Of a stretch of DNA of 64,000 nucleotides, positions 1 through 8,699 are shown in pieces. The notes under the pieces are model-generated. The model ran no database searches. It saw only the letters and a list, made by a program, of their open reading frames with translations, and was not told the DNA's origin. How positions within the stretch are numbered: position 1 is the first letter of the stretch; each line of letters starts with the position of its first letter. This DNA is from Pseudomonas sp. WJP1 (GTDB lineage: Bacteria > Pseudomonadota > Gammaproteobacteria > Pseudomonadales > Pseudomonadaceae): positions 4,576,501 to 4,640,500 of the forward strand of contig NZ_CP110128.1 of assembly GCF_028471945.1 (NCBI RefSeq), written 5' to 3'. The position numbers were made by a program, and so were the translations under genes.

Positions 1-89
1 TGCACTATATTGCTCACTTGATGGTGTTGCGCAGTATACTGCCCAACTTCGGGCGCATTGTGCGTCCCCCTCAAATAGTGTGCAAGATC

Positions 90-1025
90 ATGACGTCGGC
101 GAACTCCTCCCAGGCCCCCTCCCGTTTCCTGCGGCTCAGCAAGGCCGAGTGCGTGCTGGTGTTGATCACCATGGTCTGGGGCGGGACCTTTTTGCTGGTC
201 CAGCATGCGATGACCGTCAGCGGCCCGATGTTTTTCGTCGGCCTGCGCTTTGCCGCCGCCGCGATCATCGTCGCCTTGTTCTCCTGGCGCAGCCTGCGGC
301 AATTGACCGTGTTCGAACTCAAGGCCGGCGCCTTCATCGGCGTGGCGATCATGCTCGGCTACGGCTTGCAGACGGTGGGGTTGCAGAGCATTCCCAGCAG
401 TCAGTCGGCGTTCATTACCGCGTTGTACGTGCCCTTCGTGCCGTTGCTGCAGTGGCTGGTGTTGGGCCGTCGTCCGGGCTTGATGCCCAGCATCGGGATC
501 ATGCTGGCGTTTACCGGATTGATGCTGCTGTCGGGGCCTTCCGGCGCGGCGTTGAACTTCAGCCCCGGCGAAATCGCTACATTGATCAGCGCCATTGCCA
601 TTGCCGCGGAGATCATTCTGATCAGCAACTTTGCCGGGCAGGTCGATGTGAAGCGGGTGACCGTGGTGCAATTGGCGGTCACCTCGCTGCTGTCGTTCCT
701 GATGGTGGTGCCGACCCAGGAGCAGATTCCTGGTTTCTCCTGGTTGCTGTTGTGCAGCGCCCTGGGGTTGGGCGCAGCGAGTGCGGCGATCCAGGTGGCG
801 ATGAACTGGGCGCAGAAGAGTGTTTCGCCGACCCGGGCCACATTGATCTACGCCGGTGAGCCGGTGTGGGCGGGGATTGTCGGGCGGATCGCCGGGGAGC
901 GTTTGCCGGCGATTGCGTTGGTGGGGGCGGGGTTGATCGTGGCGGCGGTGATTGTCAGTGAGTTGAAGACCAAGGGTAAGGCGGCTGAGGCTGAGGAAGC
1001 GTTGGAGCGGGAAACCCAGGGTTGA
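90..1025 (+). CDS. DMT-superfamily (EamA) membrane exporter
   Basis: A 311-residue inner-membrane protein with about ten hydrophobic segments arranged as two EamA repeats. The first repeat begins near residue 15 with 'MVWGGTFLLVQHAM', typical of this family. The second contains the 'YAGEPVWAGIVGRI' stretch that usually lies near the last helices. Family members export metabolites, amino acids or drugs, and the substrate here is unknown. Upstream in-frame codons exist from position 18, but the residues they encode are not hydrophobic and look like read-through of non-coding DNA, so I use the ATG at 90. It stands alone, and a REP doublet follows the stop. Confidence 0.85.
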   Translation: MTSANSSQAPSRFLRLSKAECVLVLITMVWGGTFLLVQHAMTVSGPMFFVGLRFAAAAIIVALFSWRSLRQLTVFELKAGAFIGVAIMLGYGLQTVGLQSIPSSQSAFITALYVPFVPLLQWLVLGRRPGLMPSIGIMLAFTGLMLLSGPSGAALNFSPGEIATLISAIAIAAEIILISNFAGQVDVKRVTVVQLAVTSLLSFLMVVPTQEQIPGFSWLLLCSALGLGAASAAIQVAMNWAQKSVSPTRATLIYAGEPVWAGIVGRIAGERLPAIALVGAGLIVAAVIVSELKTKGKAAEAEEALERETQG

Positions 1026-1056
1026 GCCGCAATATTTGCTGCGTTTGATAGATAGC

Positions 1057-1123
1057 TATCGCGAGCAGGCTCACTCCTACATGGGAATGCGTTCCTCTGT
1101 AGGAGCGAGGCTTGCCCGCGAAG
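1057..1123. repeat. REP doublet
   Basis: Two REP-like units in opposite orientation ('ATCGCGAGCAGGCTCACTCC' type and 'GTAGGAGCGAGGCTTGCC' type) separated by about 15 bases. They lie between the EamA exporter and the antiporter operon. The arms are not identical, so this is a diverged pair. Confidence 0.75.
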
Positions 1124-1227
1124 GGACCAGACCTGCTTAACACAGGCCGCTGAAACAATGTTAAACAAGACTTTTCCGTCTACCTTGTAGGATTCTGCGA
1201 CAGCTTGGCGTTTGGTGATCCGGGAGC

Positions 1228-1242
1228 TGGCACGTATGATGC
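1228..1242 (+). promoter_or_regulatory. Candidate sigma-54 (-24/-12) promoter of the Mrp operon
   Basis: The sequence TGGCACG-TATGA-TGC has GG at 1229-1230 and GC at 1241-1242 with exactly ten bases between, as RpoN promoters require. The -24 half is a perfect consensus match. The -12 half reads ATGC instead of TTGC. It would start a transcript about 15-20 bases before the ATG at 1271. Inferred only, and no enhancer-binding site was identified. Confidence 0.45.
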
Positions 1243-1270
1243 TTCACAAACTTCCGCAGATTAGAAGCCT

Positions 1271-4189
1271 ATGTCCCTGATAGTTCTACTGCTTCTGCCT
1301 TTCATAGGCAGCTGTCTGGCAGCGGTGTTGCCACACAACGCGCGAAATACCGAATCACTTCTGGCTGGCCTGGTTGCCTTGATCGGCACTGTCCAGGTCG
1401 CCCTCCTGTACCCGCAAATCGCCCATGGCGGCGTCATCCGCGAAGAATTTTTCTGGCTGCCCAGCCTTGGCCTGAACTTCGTCCTGCGCATGGATGGCTT
1501 CGCCTGGCTGTTCTCGATGCTGGTGCTGGGCATCGGCACCCTGGTGTCGCTGTACGCCCGCTACTACATGTCGCCGGACGATCCGGTGCCGCGTTTCTTC
1601 GCGTTTTTCCTGGCGTTCATGGGCGCCATGCTCGGGCTGGTAATCTCCGGCAACCTGATCCAGATCGTGTTTTTCTGGGAGCTGACCAGCCTCTTCTCGT
1701 TCCTGCTGATCGGCTATTGGCACCACCGCGCCGACGCCCGGCGCGGCGCCTACATGGCGCTGATGGTCACCGGCGCGGGCGGCCTGTGCCTGCTGGCGGG
1801 GGTCATGCTGCTAGGCCATGTGGTGGGCAGCTATGACCTGGACAAGGTCCTGGCCGCCGGCGACCTGATTCGCGCACATGCCCTCTACCCCATCCTTTTA
1901 CCCCTGATCCTGATCGGCGCGCTGAGCAAAAGCGCGCAATTCCCCTTCCACTTCTGGCTGCCCCACGCCATGGCCGCGCCGACACCGGTTTCGGCCTATC
2001 TGCACTCGGCGACCATGGTCAAGGCCGGGGTATTCCTGCTGGCCCGGCTATGGCCGTCGCTCTCGGGCAGTGAAGAATGGTTCTACATCGTCAGCGGCGC
2101 CGGCGCCGCCACGCTGTTGCTCGGCGCTTATTGCGCGATGTTCCAGAACGACCTCAAGGGCCTGCTGGCGTACTCGACCATCAGCCACCTGGGCCTGATC
2201 ACCCTGCTGCTGGGCCTGAACAGCCCGCTGGCCGCCGTGGCCGCCGTGTTCCACATCCTCAACCACGCCACGTTCAAGGCCTCGCTGTTCATGGCCGCCG
2301 GCATCATCGACCACGAAAGTGGCACCCGCGACATCCGCAAGCTGAGCGGCCTGTACAAGCTGATGCCGTTCACCGCCACCCTGGCCATGGTCGCCAGTGC
2401 CTCCATGGCCGGCGTACCGCTGCTCAACGGCTTCCTGTCCAAGGAGATGTTCTTCGCCGAGACCGTGTTCATCAACGCCACAGCCTGGATCGAAGCCACC
2501 CTGCCGATCGTCGCGACCATCGCCGGGACCTTCAGTGTCGCCTATTCCCTGCGTTTCACCGTTGACGTGTTCTACGGCCCGACCGCCACCGACCTGCCCC
2601 ACACCCCGCACGAGCCGCCGCGCTGGATGCGCGCGCCGGTCGAGTTGCTGGTGTTCGCCTGCCTGGTGGTGGGGATCTTCCCGGCGCAAGTGGTCGGCCC
2701 GTTGCTCGCCGCGGCCGCGCAACCGGTGGTGGGCGGCACCTTGCCCGAGTACAGCCTGGCGATCTGGCACGGCTTGAACGCGCCGATGATCATGAGCCTG
2801 ATCGCCATGTCCGGCGGCATCCTGCTGTACCTGCTGCTGCGCAAGCAGCTCAAGCGCGGGCGCTTCCACTACCCGCCGCTGATTGGCCGCTTCAACGGCA
2901 AGCGCCTGTTCGAACGCAGCCTGGTGCTGATGATGCGCCTGGCCCGACGCCTGGAACCGCTGATCAGCACCCGGCGCCTGCAGATGCAATTGTTCCTGAT
3001 GGTGCTCGCCGCGGTCCTGGCCGGGTTGATCCCGATGCTGCATAGCAGCCTGCACTGGGGCGACCGACCGAAGATTCCGGGCTCGATCGTGTTCGTCATC
3101 CTCTGGCTGTTGGCGATTGCCTGCGCCCTCGGCGCCGCGTACCAGGCCAAGTATCATCGTCTGGCCGCCCTGACCATGGTCAGCGTCTGCGGCCTGATGA
3201 CCTGCGTGACCTTCGTCTGGTTCTCGGCCCCGGACCTGGCATTGACGCAACTGGTGGTCGAAGTGGTGACCACGGTGCTGATCCTGCTGGGCCTGCGCTG
3301 GCTGCCTCGGCGGATCGAAGAGGTTTCGCCGCTGCCGAGCAGCCTGCGCAAGGCGCGCATCCGCCGTATCCGCGACTTGCTGCTGTCGGCCGTGGTCGGC
3401 GGCGGCATGGCCTTGCTGGCCTATGCGATGTTGACCCGGCAGACGCCGAACGACATTTCCTCGTTCTACCTGAGCCGCGCCCTGCCCGAAGGCGGCGGTA
3501 GCAACGTGGTCAACGTGATGCTCGTGGACTTCCGCGGCTTCGACACCCTGGGTGAAATCACCGTGCTGGTGGCGGTGGCCCTGACCGTGTTCGCCCTGCT
3601 GCGACGTTTCCGCCCGCCGAAGGAAAGCCTGCAGTTGCCGGCCCAGCAGCGCCTGCTCGCGCCCGACGTGGTCACCGACCTGGTCAACCCGCGTCACGCC
3701 AGCGACACCGCGCTGGGCTTCATGATGGTCCCGGCGGTGCTGGTGCGCCTGCTGCTGCCGATTGCCCTGGTGGTGTCGTTCTACCTGTTCATGCGCGGGC
3801 ACAACCAGCCGGGCGGTGGCTTTGTCGCGGGCCTGGTGATGTCGGTGGCGTTCATCCTGCAATACATGGTCGCCGGCACCCAGTGGGTCGAGGCGCAAAT
3901 GAGCCTGCGTCCGCTGCGCTGGATGAGCGTCGGCCTGCTGTTCGCCACCTTCACCGGCCTGGGTGCGATGGTCGTCGGCTACCCGTTCCTGACCACCCAC
4001 ACCTGGCATTTCAACCTGCCGCTGCTGGGCGACATTCACCTGGCCAGTGCGCTGTTCTTTGACGTCGGCGTATACGCCGTGGTGGTCGGTTCGACGCTGT
4101 TGATCCTCACCGCCCTCGCCCACCAATCGGTGCGGGGTCACAAGACCGCGGCCCAGCCCAAACTTGCCGTCATCAAGGAGGCTGTCTGA
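1271..4189 (+). CDS. mrpA: Mrp-type Na+/H+ antiporter, fused subunits A and B
   Basis: A 972-residue polytopic membrane protein, the largest part of the multi-subunit Mrp/Sha/Pha cation-proton antiporter. Residues about 1-560 are homologous to the NuoL/NuoN proton-channel subunits of complex I ('PTPVSAYLHSATMVKAGVFL', 'LLAYSTISHLG'). The region around residues 600-760 corresponds to the MrpA tail. Residues about 830-960 match MrpB ('GHNQPGGGFVAGLVMSVAFI'). This A-B fusion is the usual form in Gram-negative bacteria. The stop overlaps the next start as TGATG, pointing to translational coupling with subunit C. The complex exports Na+ or K+ in exchange for protons and supports salt and alkaline-pH tolerance. 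Confidence 0.93.
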   Translation: MSLIVLLLLPFIGSCLAAVLPHNARNTESLLAGLVALIGTVQVALLYPQIAHGGVIREEFFWLPSLGLNFVLRMDGFAWLFSMLVLGIGTLVSLYARYYMSPDDPVPRFFAFFLAFMGAMLGLVISGNLIQIVFFWELTSLFSFLLIGYWHHRADARRGAYMALMVTGAGGLCLLAGVMLLGHVVGSYDLDKVLAAGDLIRAHALYPILLPLILIGALSKSAQFPFHFWLPHAMAAPTPVSAYLHSATMVKAGVFLLARLWPSLSGSEEWFYIVSGAGAATLLLGAYCAMFQNDLKGLLAYSTISHLGLITLLLGLNSPLAAVAAVFHILNHATFKASLFMAAGIIDHESGTRDIRKLSGLYKLMPFTATLAMVASASMAGVPLLNGFLSKEMFFAETVFINATAWIEATLPIVATIAGTFSVAYSLRFTVDVFYGPTATDLPHTPHEPPRWMRAPVELLVFACLVVGIFPAQVVGPLLAAAAQPVVGGTLPEYSLAIWHGLNAPMIMSLIAMSGGILLYLLLRKQLKRGRFHYPPLIGRFNGKRLFERSLVLMMRLARRLEPLISTRRLQMQLFLMVLAAVLAGLIPMLHSSLHWGDRPKIPGSIVFVILWLLAIACALGAAYQAKYHRLAALTMVSVCGLMTCVTFVWFSAPDLALTQLVVEVVTTVLILLGLRWLPRRIEEVSPLPSSLRKARIRRIRDLLLSAVVGGGMALLAYAMLTRQTPNDISSFYLSRALPEGGGSNVVNVMLVDFRGFDTLGEITVLVAVALTVFALLRRFRPPKESLQLPAQQRLLAPDVVTDLVNPRHASDTALGFMMVPAVLVRLLLPIALVVSFYLFMRGHNQPGGGFVAGLVMSVAFILQYMVAGTQWVEAQMSLRPLRWMSVGLLFATFTGLGAMVVGYPFLTTHTWHFNLPLLGDIHLASALFFDVGVYAVVVGSTLLILTALAHQSVRGHKTAAQPKLAVIKEAV

Positions 4190-4533
4190 TGGAAGAAGTC
4201 ATCGCCATCGCCATCGGCGTCCTGGCCGCGTCCGGCGTCTGGTTGATCCTGCGTCCGCGGACGTTCCAGGTGGTCATGGGGCTGTGCCTGCTGTCGTATG
4301 GCGTCAACCTGTTCATCTTCAGCATGGGCAGCCTGTTCATCGGCAAGGAGCCGATCATCAAGGACGGCGTGCCCCAGGACCTGTTGCACTACACCGACCC
4401 GCTGCCGCAAGCGCTGGTACTGACCGCCATCGTCATCAGCTTCGCCATGACCGCGTTGTTCCTGGTGGTCTTGCTGGCTTCGCGCGGCCTGACCGGCACC
4501 GACCATGTGGATGGCCGGGAGCCTAAAGAATGA
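4189..4533 (+). CDS. mrpC: Mrp antiporter subunit C
   Basis: A 114-residue, three-helix membrane subunit homologous to NuoK of complex I ('MGLCLLSYGVNLFIFSMG', then 'DPLPQALVLTAIVISFAMTA'). Length and order are normal for MrpC. Its ATG overlaps the stop of the fused A-B gene, and its stop overlaps the ATG of subunit D (ATGA at 4530-4533), so the operon is tightly coupled. Confidence 0.93.
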   Translation: MEEVIAIAIGVLAASGVWLILRPRTFQVVMGLCLLSYGVNLFIFSMGSLFIGKEPIIKDGVPQDLLHYTDPLPQALVLTAIVISFAMTALFLVVLLASRGLTGTDHVDGREPKE

Positions 4534-6215
4534 ATCCGATGTCGCACCTGATCGCCGCGCCCATCCTGCTGCCGCTGCTGACCGCCGCGATCATGCTGAT
4601 GCTTGGGGAGAAACATCGCCCGCTGAAAGCCAAAATCAACCTGTTCTCCAGCCTGCTGGGGCTGGGGATTTCAGTCTTGCTGTTGCAATGAACGCAAACC
4701 ACCGACGTCCCCGGCTCCATTGGCGTGTACCTGCCGGGCAACTGGCAAGTGCCGTTCGGCCTGGTGCTGGTGGTCGATCGCCTGTCGGCGCTGATGCTGG
4801 TGCTGACCGGCATTATCGGCGTCTGTGCGCTGCTGTTCGCCATGGCGCGTTGGGACAGTGCCGGTTCGAGCTTCCACGCGCTGTTCCAGATCCAGTTGAT
4901 GGGCCTCTACGGCGCCTTCCTGACGGCGGACCTGTTCAACCTGTTCGTGTTTTTCGAAGTGCTGCTGGCCGCGTCCTACGGCCTGATGCTGCACGGGTCG
5001 GGCCGGGCGCGGGTGTCGTCGGGGCTGCATTACATCTCGATCAACCTGCTGGCCTCGACCCTGTTCCTGATTGGCGCGGCGCTGATCTACGGGGTCACCG
5101 GCACCCTGAACATGGCCGACTTGGCGCTGAAGATCCCGCTGGTTCCCGAGGCCGATCGCGGCCTGCTGCACGCGGGCGCGGGCATTCTGGCGGTGGCGTT
5201 CCTGGCCAAGGCCGGGATGTGGCCGCTGAACTTCTGGCTGGTGCCGGCGTACTCCTCGGCCAGCGCGCCGGTGGCGGCGATGTTCGCGATCATGACCAAG
5301 GTGGGCATCTACACCTTGCTACGCCTGTGGACCCTGCTGTTTTCCGGCCAGGCCGGCGCCTCGGCGTACTTCGGTGGCGACTGGCTGATCTACGGCGGCA
5401 TGGCCACCATCGTCGGCGCGGCAGTGGCGATCCTCGCGGCCCAACGCCTGGAACGCATGGCCAGCCTGAGCATCCTGGTGTCGGCGGGGATCCTGCTGGC
5501 GGCGATCGGCTTCGGCCAACCCAACCTGATCGGTGCGGCCCTGTTCTATGTGGTCAGCTCGACCCTGGCACTGAGCGCGCTGTTCCTGCTGGCGGAGCTG
5601 ATCGAACGCTCGCGCTCGGCCAACGAAATGCCCCTGGAGGATGAAAACGAAATGCTGCCACGGCCGCTGGAATCGTTGCATCCGGTCAAAGGCATCAACC
5701 TCGACGACGACCAGAAAGCCGTGGTTGGCCAGGTGATTCCCTGGACCATGGCGTTCCTCGGCTTGAGCTTCATCGCCTGCGCCCTGTTAATCATCGGCAT
5801 GCCACCGCTTTCCGGGTTCATCGGCAAGCTCAGCCTGCTCAGCGCCCTGCTCAACCCGATGGGCCTGGGTAACGCTGGCGACGCGCCGGTATCGAATGCC
5901 GCGTGGGGCTTGCTGGCGCTGCTGATCCTCTCGGGCCTGGCCTCATTGATCGCCTTTTCCCGCCTGGGCATCCAGCGTTTCTGGACGCCGGCAGAACGCC
6001 CCTCGCCCGTGCTCCGGCGCCTGGAGTGCGTGCCGATTTTCGCGTTGCTGGGCTTGTGCATCCTGCTCACGCTCAAGGCCGAACCGCTGCTGCGCTATAC
6101 GCAAGCGGCCGCCAACGCCTTGAATAACCCGCAGCAGTACGTGATGGCCGTGCTCGGCACCCGCGTGGTGCCAGGCCCGCAAACCAGTGCGGCGCTGCTG
6201 GAGGTGCAACCATGA
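4530..6215 (+). pseudogene. mrpD: Mrp antiporter subunit D, interrupted by an in-frame TGA
   Basis: The full reading frame from the ATG at 4530 (overlapping the mrpC stop) to the TGA at 6213 would give about 561 residues, normal for MrpD. The sequence clearly continues in the same frame: 'HLIAAPILLPLLTAAIMLML' at the start, then 'WPLNFWLVPAYSSASAPVAA' in the NuoN-like core. However, codon 54 (4689-4691) is TGA. The context 'LLLQ-stop-TQTTDVPG' suggests an original tryptophan codon TGG changed to TGA. A GTG at 4725 could restart translation but would lose the first 65 codons, including the first membrane helix. This is either a real nonsense mutation or an assembly error. No frameshift is present. 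Confidence 0.85.
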
Positions 6216-6700
6216 AGCGCCTGCTGCCTGCGCCCTGGCTGTCGCTGGCCCTGTGGCTGTTGTGGTTGCTGCTGAACCTGTCACTCAGCCCCGGCAACCT
6301 GCTGCTGGGCGCCCTGCTGGGGTTTTGCGCGCCCTTGATGATGCGCAAGCTGCGCCCGCTGCCGATCCGCATTCGCCGGCCCGGGGTGATCCTGCGCCTG
6401 TTCCTGCTGGTCGGGCGCGATGTGCTGGTGTCCAACCTGGCGGTTGCCTTCGGCGTGCTCAATGCCGGCCGCCGGCCGCCGCGCTCAGGGTTCATCAAGG
6501 TACCGCTGGACCTGCGCGACGCCAACGGCCTGGCCGCGCTGGCGATGATCTGCACGGTGGTCCCCGGCACGGTCTGGTCGGAACTGGCGCTGGACCGCAG
6601 CATCCTGCTGCTGCACGTCTTCGACCTGGATGACGAAGCGCTGTTCATCCAGCACTTCAAGGCGACCTACGAGCGCCCCCTGATGGAGATTTTCGAATGA
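6212..6700 (+). CDS. mrpE: Mrp antiporter subunit E
   Basis: A 162-residue membrane subunit with two N-terminal hydrophobic helices and the conserved MrpE region 'AMICTVVPGTVWSELALD', followed by 'LLHVFDLDDEA'. Length is normal for the family. It overlaps mrpD by ATGA, and its own stop overlaps the ATG of mrpF. MrpE supports assembly and activity of the antiporter complex. Confidence 0.92.
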   Translation: MKRLLPAPWLSLALWLLWLLLNLSLSPGNLLLGALLGFCAPLMMRKLRPLPIRIRRPGVILRLFLLVGRDVLVSNLAVAFGVLNAGRRPPRSGFIKVPLDLRDANGLAALAMICTVVPGTVWSELALDRSILLLHVFDLDDEALFIQHFKATYERPLMEIFE

Positions 6701-6975
6701 GCAGCCTGCTGTCCAACGCCATCCTGCTGAGCCTGTTCCTGTTTTGCGTGGCGATGATCCTGACCCTGATCCGCCTGTTCAAGGGCCCATCGGCCCAGGA
6801 CCGGGTCCTGGCCCTGGACTACCTGTACATCGTGGCGATGCTGATGATGCTGACGCTGGGCATTCGCTATGCCAGTGACACTTACTTCGAGGCCGCGCTG
6901 CTGATCGCGCTGTTCGGTTTCGTCGGCTCGTTCGCCCTGGCTAAATTCCTCCTGCGCGGCGAGGTGATCGAATGA
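6697..6975 (+). CDS. mrpF: Mrp antiporter subunit F
   Basis: A 92-residue three-helix protein of the MrpF/PhaF family. It contains the conserved 'LIRLFKGPSAQDRVLALDYL' segment that follows the first helix and ends in a helix rich in Phe, Gly and Ala. It overlaps mrpE upstream and mrpG downstream by ATGA. Confidence 0.92.
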   Translation: MSSLLSNAILLSLFLFCVAMILTLIRLFKGPSAQDRVLALDYLYIVAMLMMLTLGIRYASDTYFEAALLIALFGFVGSFALAKFLLRGEVIE

Positions 6976-7334
6976 GTGCGCCATTGTCCCTGTGGGTGGA
7001 AATACCCGTGGCCATCCTGCTGGTGCTCGGCAGCCTGTTTGCCCTCATTGGCGCCACTGGTCTGTTGCGGATGAAGGATTACTTCCAGCGCATGCACCCC
7101 CCGGCCCTGGCCTCGACTTTGGGTGCATGGTGCGTGGCCCTGGCCTCGATCGTCTTCTTTTCAGCCCTCAAGTCCGGCCCGGTGCTGCATGCCTGGCTGA
7201 TACCGATCCTGCTGGCAATTACCGTACCGGTAACTACCTTGTTGCTGGCTCGGGCGGCTTTGTTTCGCAAACGCATGGCTGGGGATGATGTGCCGGCGGA
7301 GGTTTCGAGTCGGCGTACGGAGAGTGGGGGCTGA
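6972..7334 (+). CDS. mrpG: Mrp antiporter subunit G
   Basis: A 120-residue protein of the MrpG/PhaG family with three membrane helices. The first loop carries the family signature 'GATGLLRMKDYFQRMHPPAL'. The C-terminal tail past residue 100 is polar and variable. It is the last gene of the operon, and a long composite repeat begins 16 bases after its stop. Confidence 0.92.
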   Translation: MSAPLSLWVEIPVAILLVLGSLFALIGATGLLRMKDYFQRMHPPALASTLGAWCVALASIVFFSALKSGPVLHAWLIPILLAITVPVTTLLLARAALFRKRMAGDDVPAEVSSRRTESGG

Positions 7335-7350
7335 TTAAAAGAGCTTTGGT

Positions 7351-8014
7351 GTACATATCCATTGCTGCGGTAACGGCCACTTATGGTTTCGCCCTTACGG
7401 CGACTCCCTTTTTCAAACGCCAAAAAGGAAGCAAAAGGCTTTGCCCCACCACTCGGTGCCTCGCTTAGGCTCGGCATGCCCTCTCTCCGGCCATCGTGGT
7501 TAACGGGGCGCCCAGATCAAAAAAACAAAGCGAGGCGGCCTTAAAGCCGACCTGACTTTTACGGGTGTACTTGATCCCCTGTGGGAGCCAGCCTGCTGGC
7601 GATGGACGTCAACGATAACGCGCCCTGTCTGGATGAACGCGTTGCCTGGAAGTCCATCGCCAGCAGGCTGGCTCCCACAGGGGAATGTGGACAGACCTGC
7701 AATCAGGTCGGCTGTAAGGCCGCCTTGCTTTGGCGTTTGATCTTGATCTGGCTTTTGATTTTCTTGCCCCCTCGAGAGGCCGAGTGGAGGTTCTGCGCAG
7801 TGGGTAAACCGGCATGGATGCCGGTTTAGCCGCGCTGGGCCAAGGATGGCCCATCGCGGCGACCCACGGAGCAGGACCGGAGCGAGGGTACCCCGAGCCT
7901 TAGCGAGGGGCCGAACGCCAGGGGCAAGAGCCCTTGGTTACTTGGGGCTTTTCCAAGTGACTCGCCGTAAGGGCGAAACCATAAGTGGCCGTTACCGCAG
8001 GAATGGATATGTAC
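7351..8014. repeat. Long composite repeat, copy 1, with a central REP doublet
   Basis: Both ends carry the same segment in opposite orientation: 'GTACATATCCATTGCTGCGG' at 7351 and its inverse ending at 8014, with 'GGTTTCGCCCTTACGGCGA' just inside. The right half holds 'TTAGCCGCGCTGGGCCAAGG' and 'CGCGGCGACCCACGGAGCA', which recur near 12.6 kb and 55.2 kb. A REP doublet occupies the middle (7576-7683). Short open frames here have no ribosome-binding site and follow the repeat, so I do not treat them as genes. This accounts for nearly all of the 7335-8141 gap. Confidence 0.85.
7576..7683. repeat. REP doublet with 32-bp perfect arms
   Basis: Left arm 7576-7607 (starts CCCCTGTGGGAGCCAGCC) and right arm 7652-7683 are exact reverse complements over 32 bases, separated by 44 bases. 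Unlike most REPs in the window, the core reads CTGCTGGCGATGG rather than CTGCTCGCGATGG. Confidence 0.88.
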
Positions 8015-8141
8015 ACCTGAAAGATAATCATCGGCTGTCAGGACGCCTTCGCCGGCAAGTCGGATCGCCGCACCGCTGGCTCCTACAGTAGATCGGGGAT
8101 ATCCGCCCGCACCGAGACGTCAACGTGAAGCAAAGCTGATC

Positions 8142-8579
8142 TTAAATCCAGGCCACCGCCAACAACCCCGCTCCCAGTACCACACACAAAGGCGAATAAA
8201 CCCAAGTGTCCCAGTAGGCAAACCGCGACCCCTTGACCTCCTTGAAAAACCCCACCAACTCCGAATCACCAATCGCTCGGGCAAACAACAAAAGCGCAAT
8301 GGCGCTGATCACCCACTGCAACCCCCGATGATCCACCTGCGGCAGCCACCAGCCGACCCGCAAGCACACCAACAGGGCAATAATCAGCAACCCCGCCGCC
8401 ACCAGCATCGTCATCCAGCCACGGGGATTGAAGGCCGGCTGCAACCGTGCACCGCCCTCAACCGGCACCTGCGGCACCACCGCCACGGCGGCCCATTCAC
8501 CACCCAACGCCCAATACACGTGTACCAGAGCGATCGCCGAAATTACCGTCGCCAGCCATTGAGCCAACACGAAGGTCAT
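8142..8579 (-). CDS. DUF3995 membrane protein
   Basis: A 145-residue protein with four predicted membrane helices. It begins 'MTFVLAQWLATVISAIALVH', with 'HVYWALGG' following, as expected for DUF3995 proteins. Function is unknown in the family. The ATG at 8579 has AAGGA nine bases upstream. It is downstream of and collinear with the betaine-type binding protein, about 120 bases apart, but nothing ties them functionally. Confidence 0.8.
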   Translation of the reverse strand: MTFVLAQWLATVISAIALVHVYWALGGEWAAVAVVPQVPVEGGARLQPAFNPRGWMTMLVAAGLLIIALLVCLRVGWWLPQVDHRGLQWVISAIALLLFARAIGDSELVGFFKEVKGSRFAYWDTWVYSPLCVVLGAGLLAVAWI

Positions 8580-8699
8580 GGTCTGAAATCCTTGAAAGGG
8601 ATTTGAACAGACTCATCCTAGTCGGCTTTTTTTGCCTTGCACGCCACGACGCCAGCGACCCGACCAACGCAACACATGGGCCATTTTTGCCTCCGGCAT

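Noticed and set aside
848..1168. 106-codon minus-strand frame over the exporter 3' end and REP
   Set aside because: Mixed antisense and REP sequence with no ribosome-binding site.
2048..4141. 697-codon open frame on the minus strand inside the mrpA gene
   Set aside because: It is antisense to a well-supported membrane protein. Its composition (very rich in Gln, His, Arg, Gly) is what GC-rich antisense frames give, and no domain is visible.
4689..4691. TGA as a selenocysteine codon
   Set aside because: MrpD has no selenoprotein members, no SECIS-like hairpin was evident after the codon, and a Trp codon change explains it.
7581..7829. Short frame 'MGASLLAMDVND...' and similar ones
   Set aside because: It translates a REP doublet and repeat DNA. 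The 'GASLLAM' string is a typical by-product of REP sequence.
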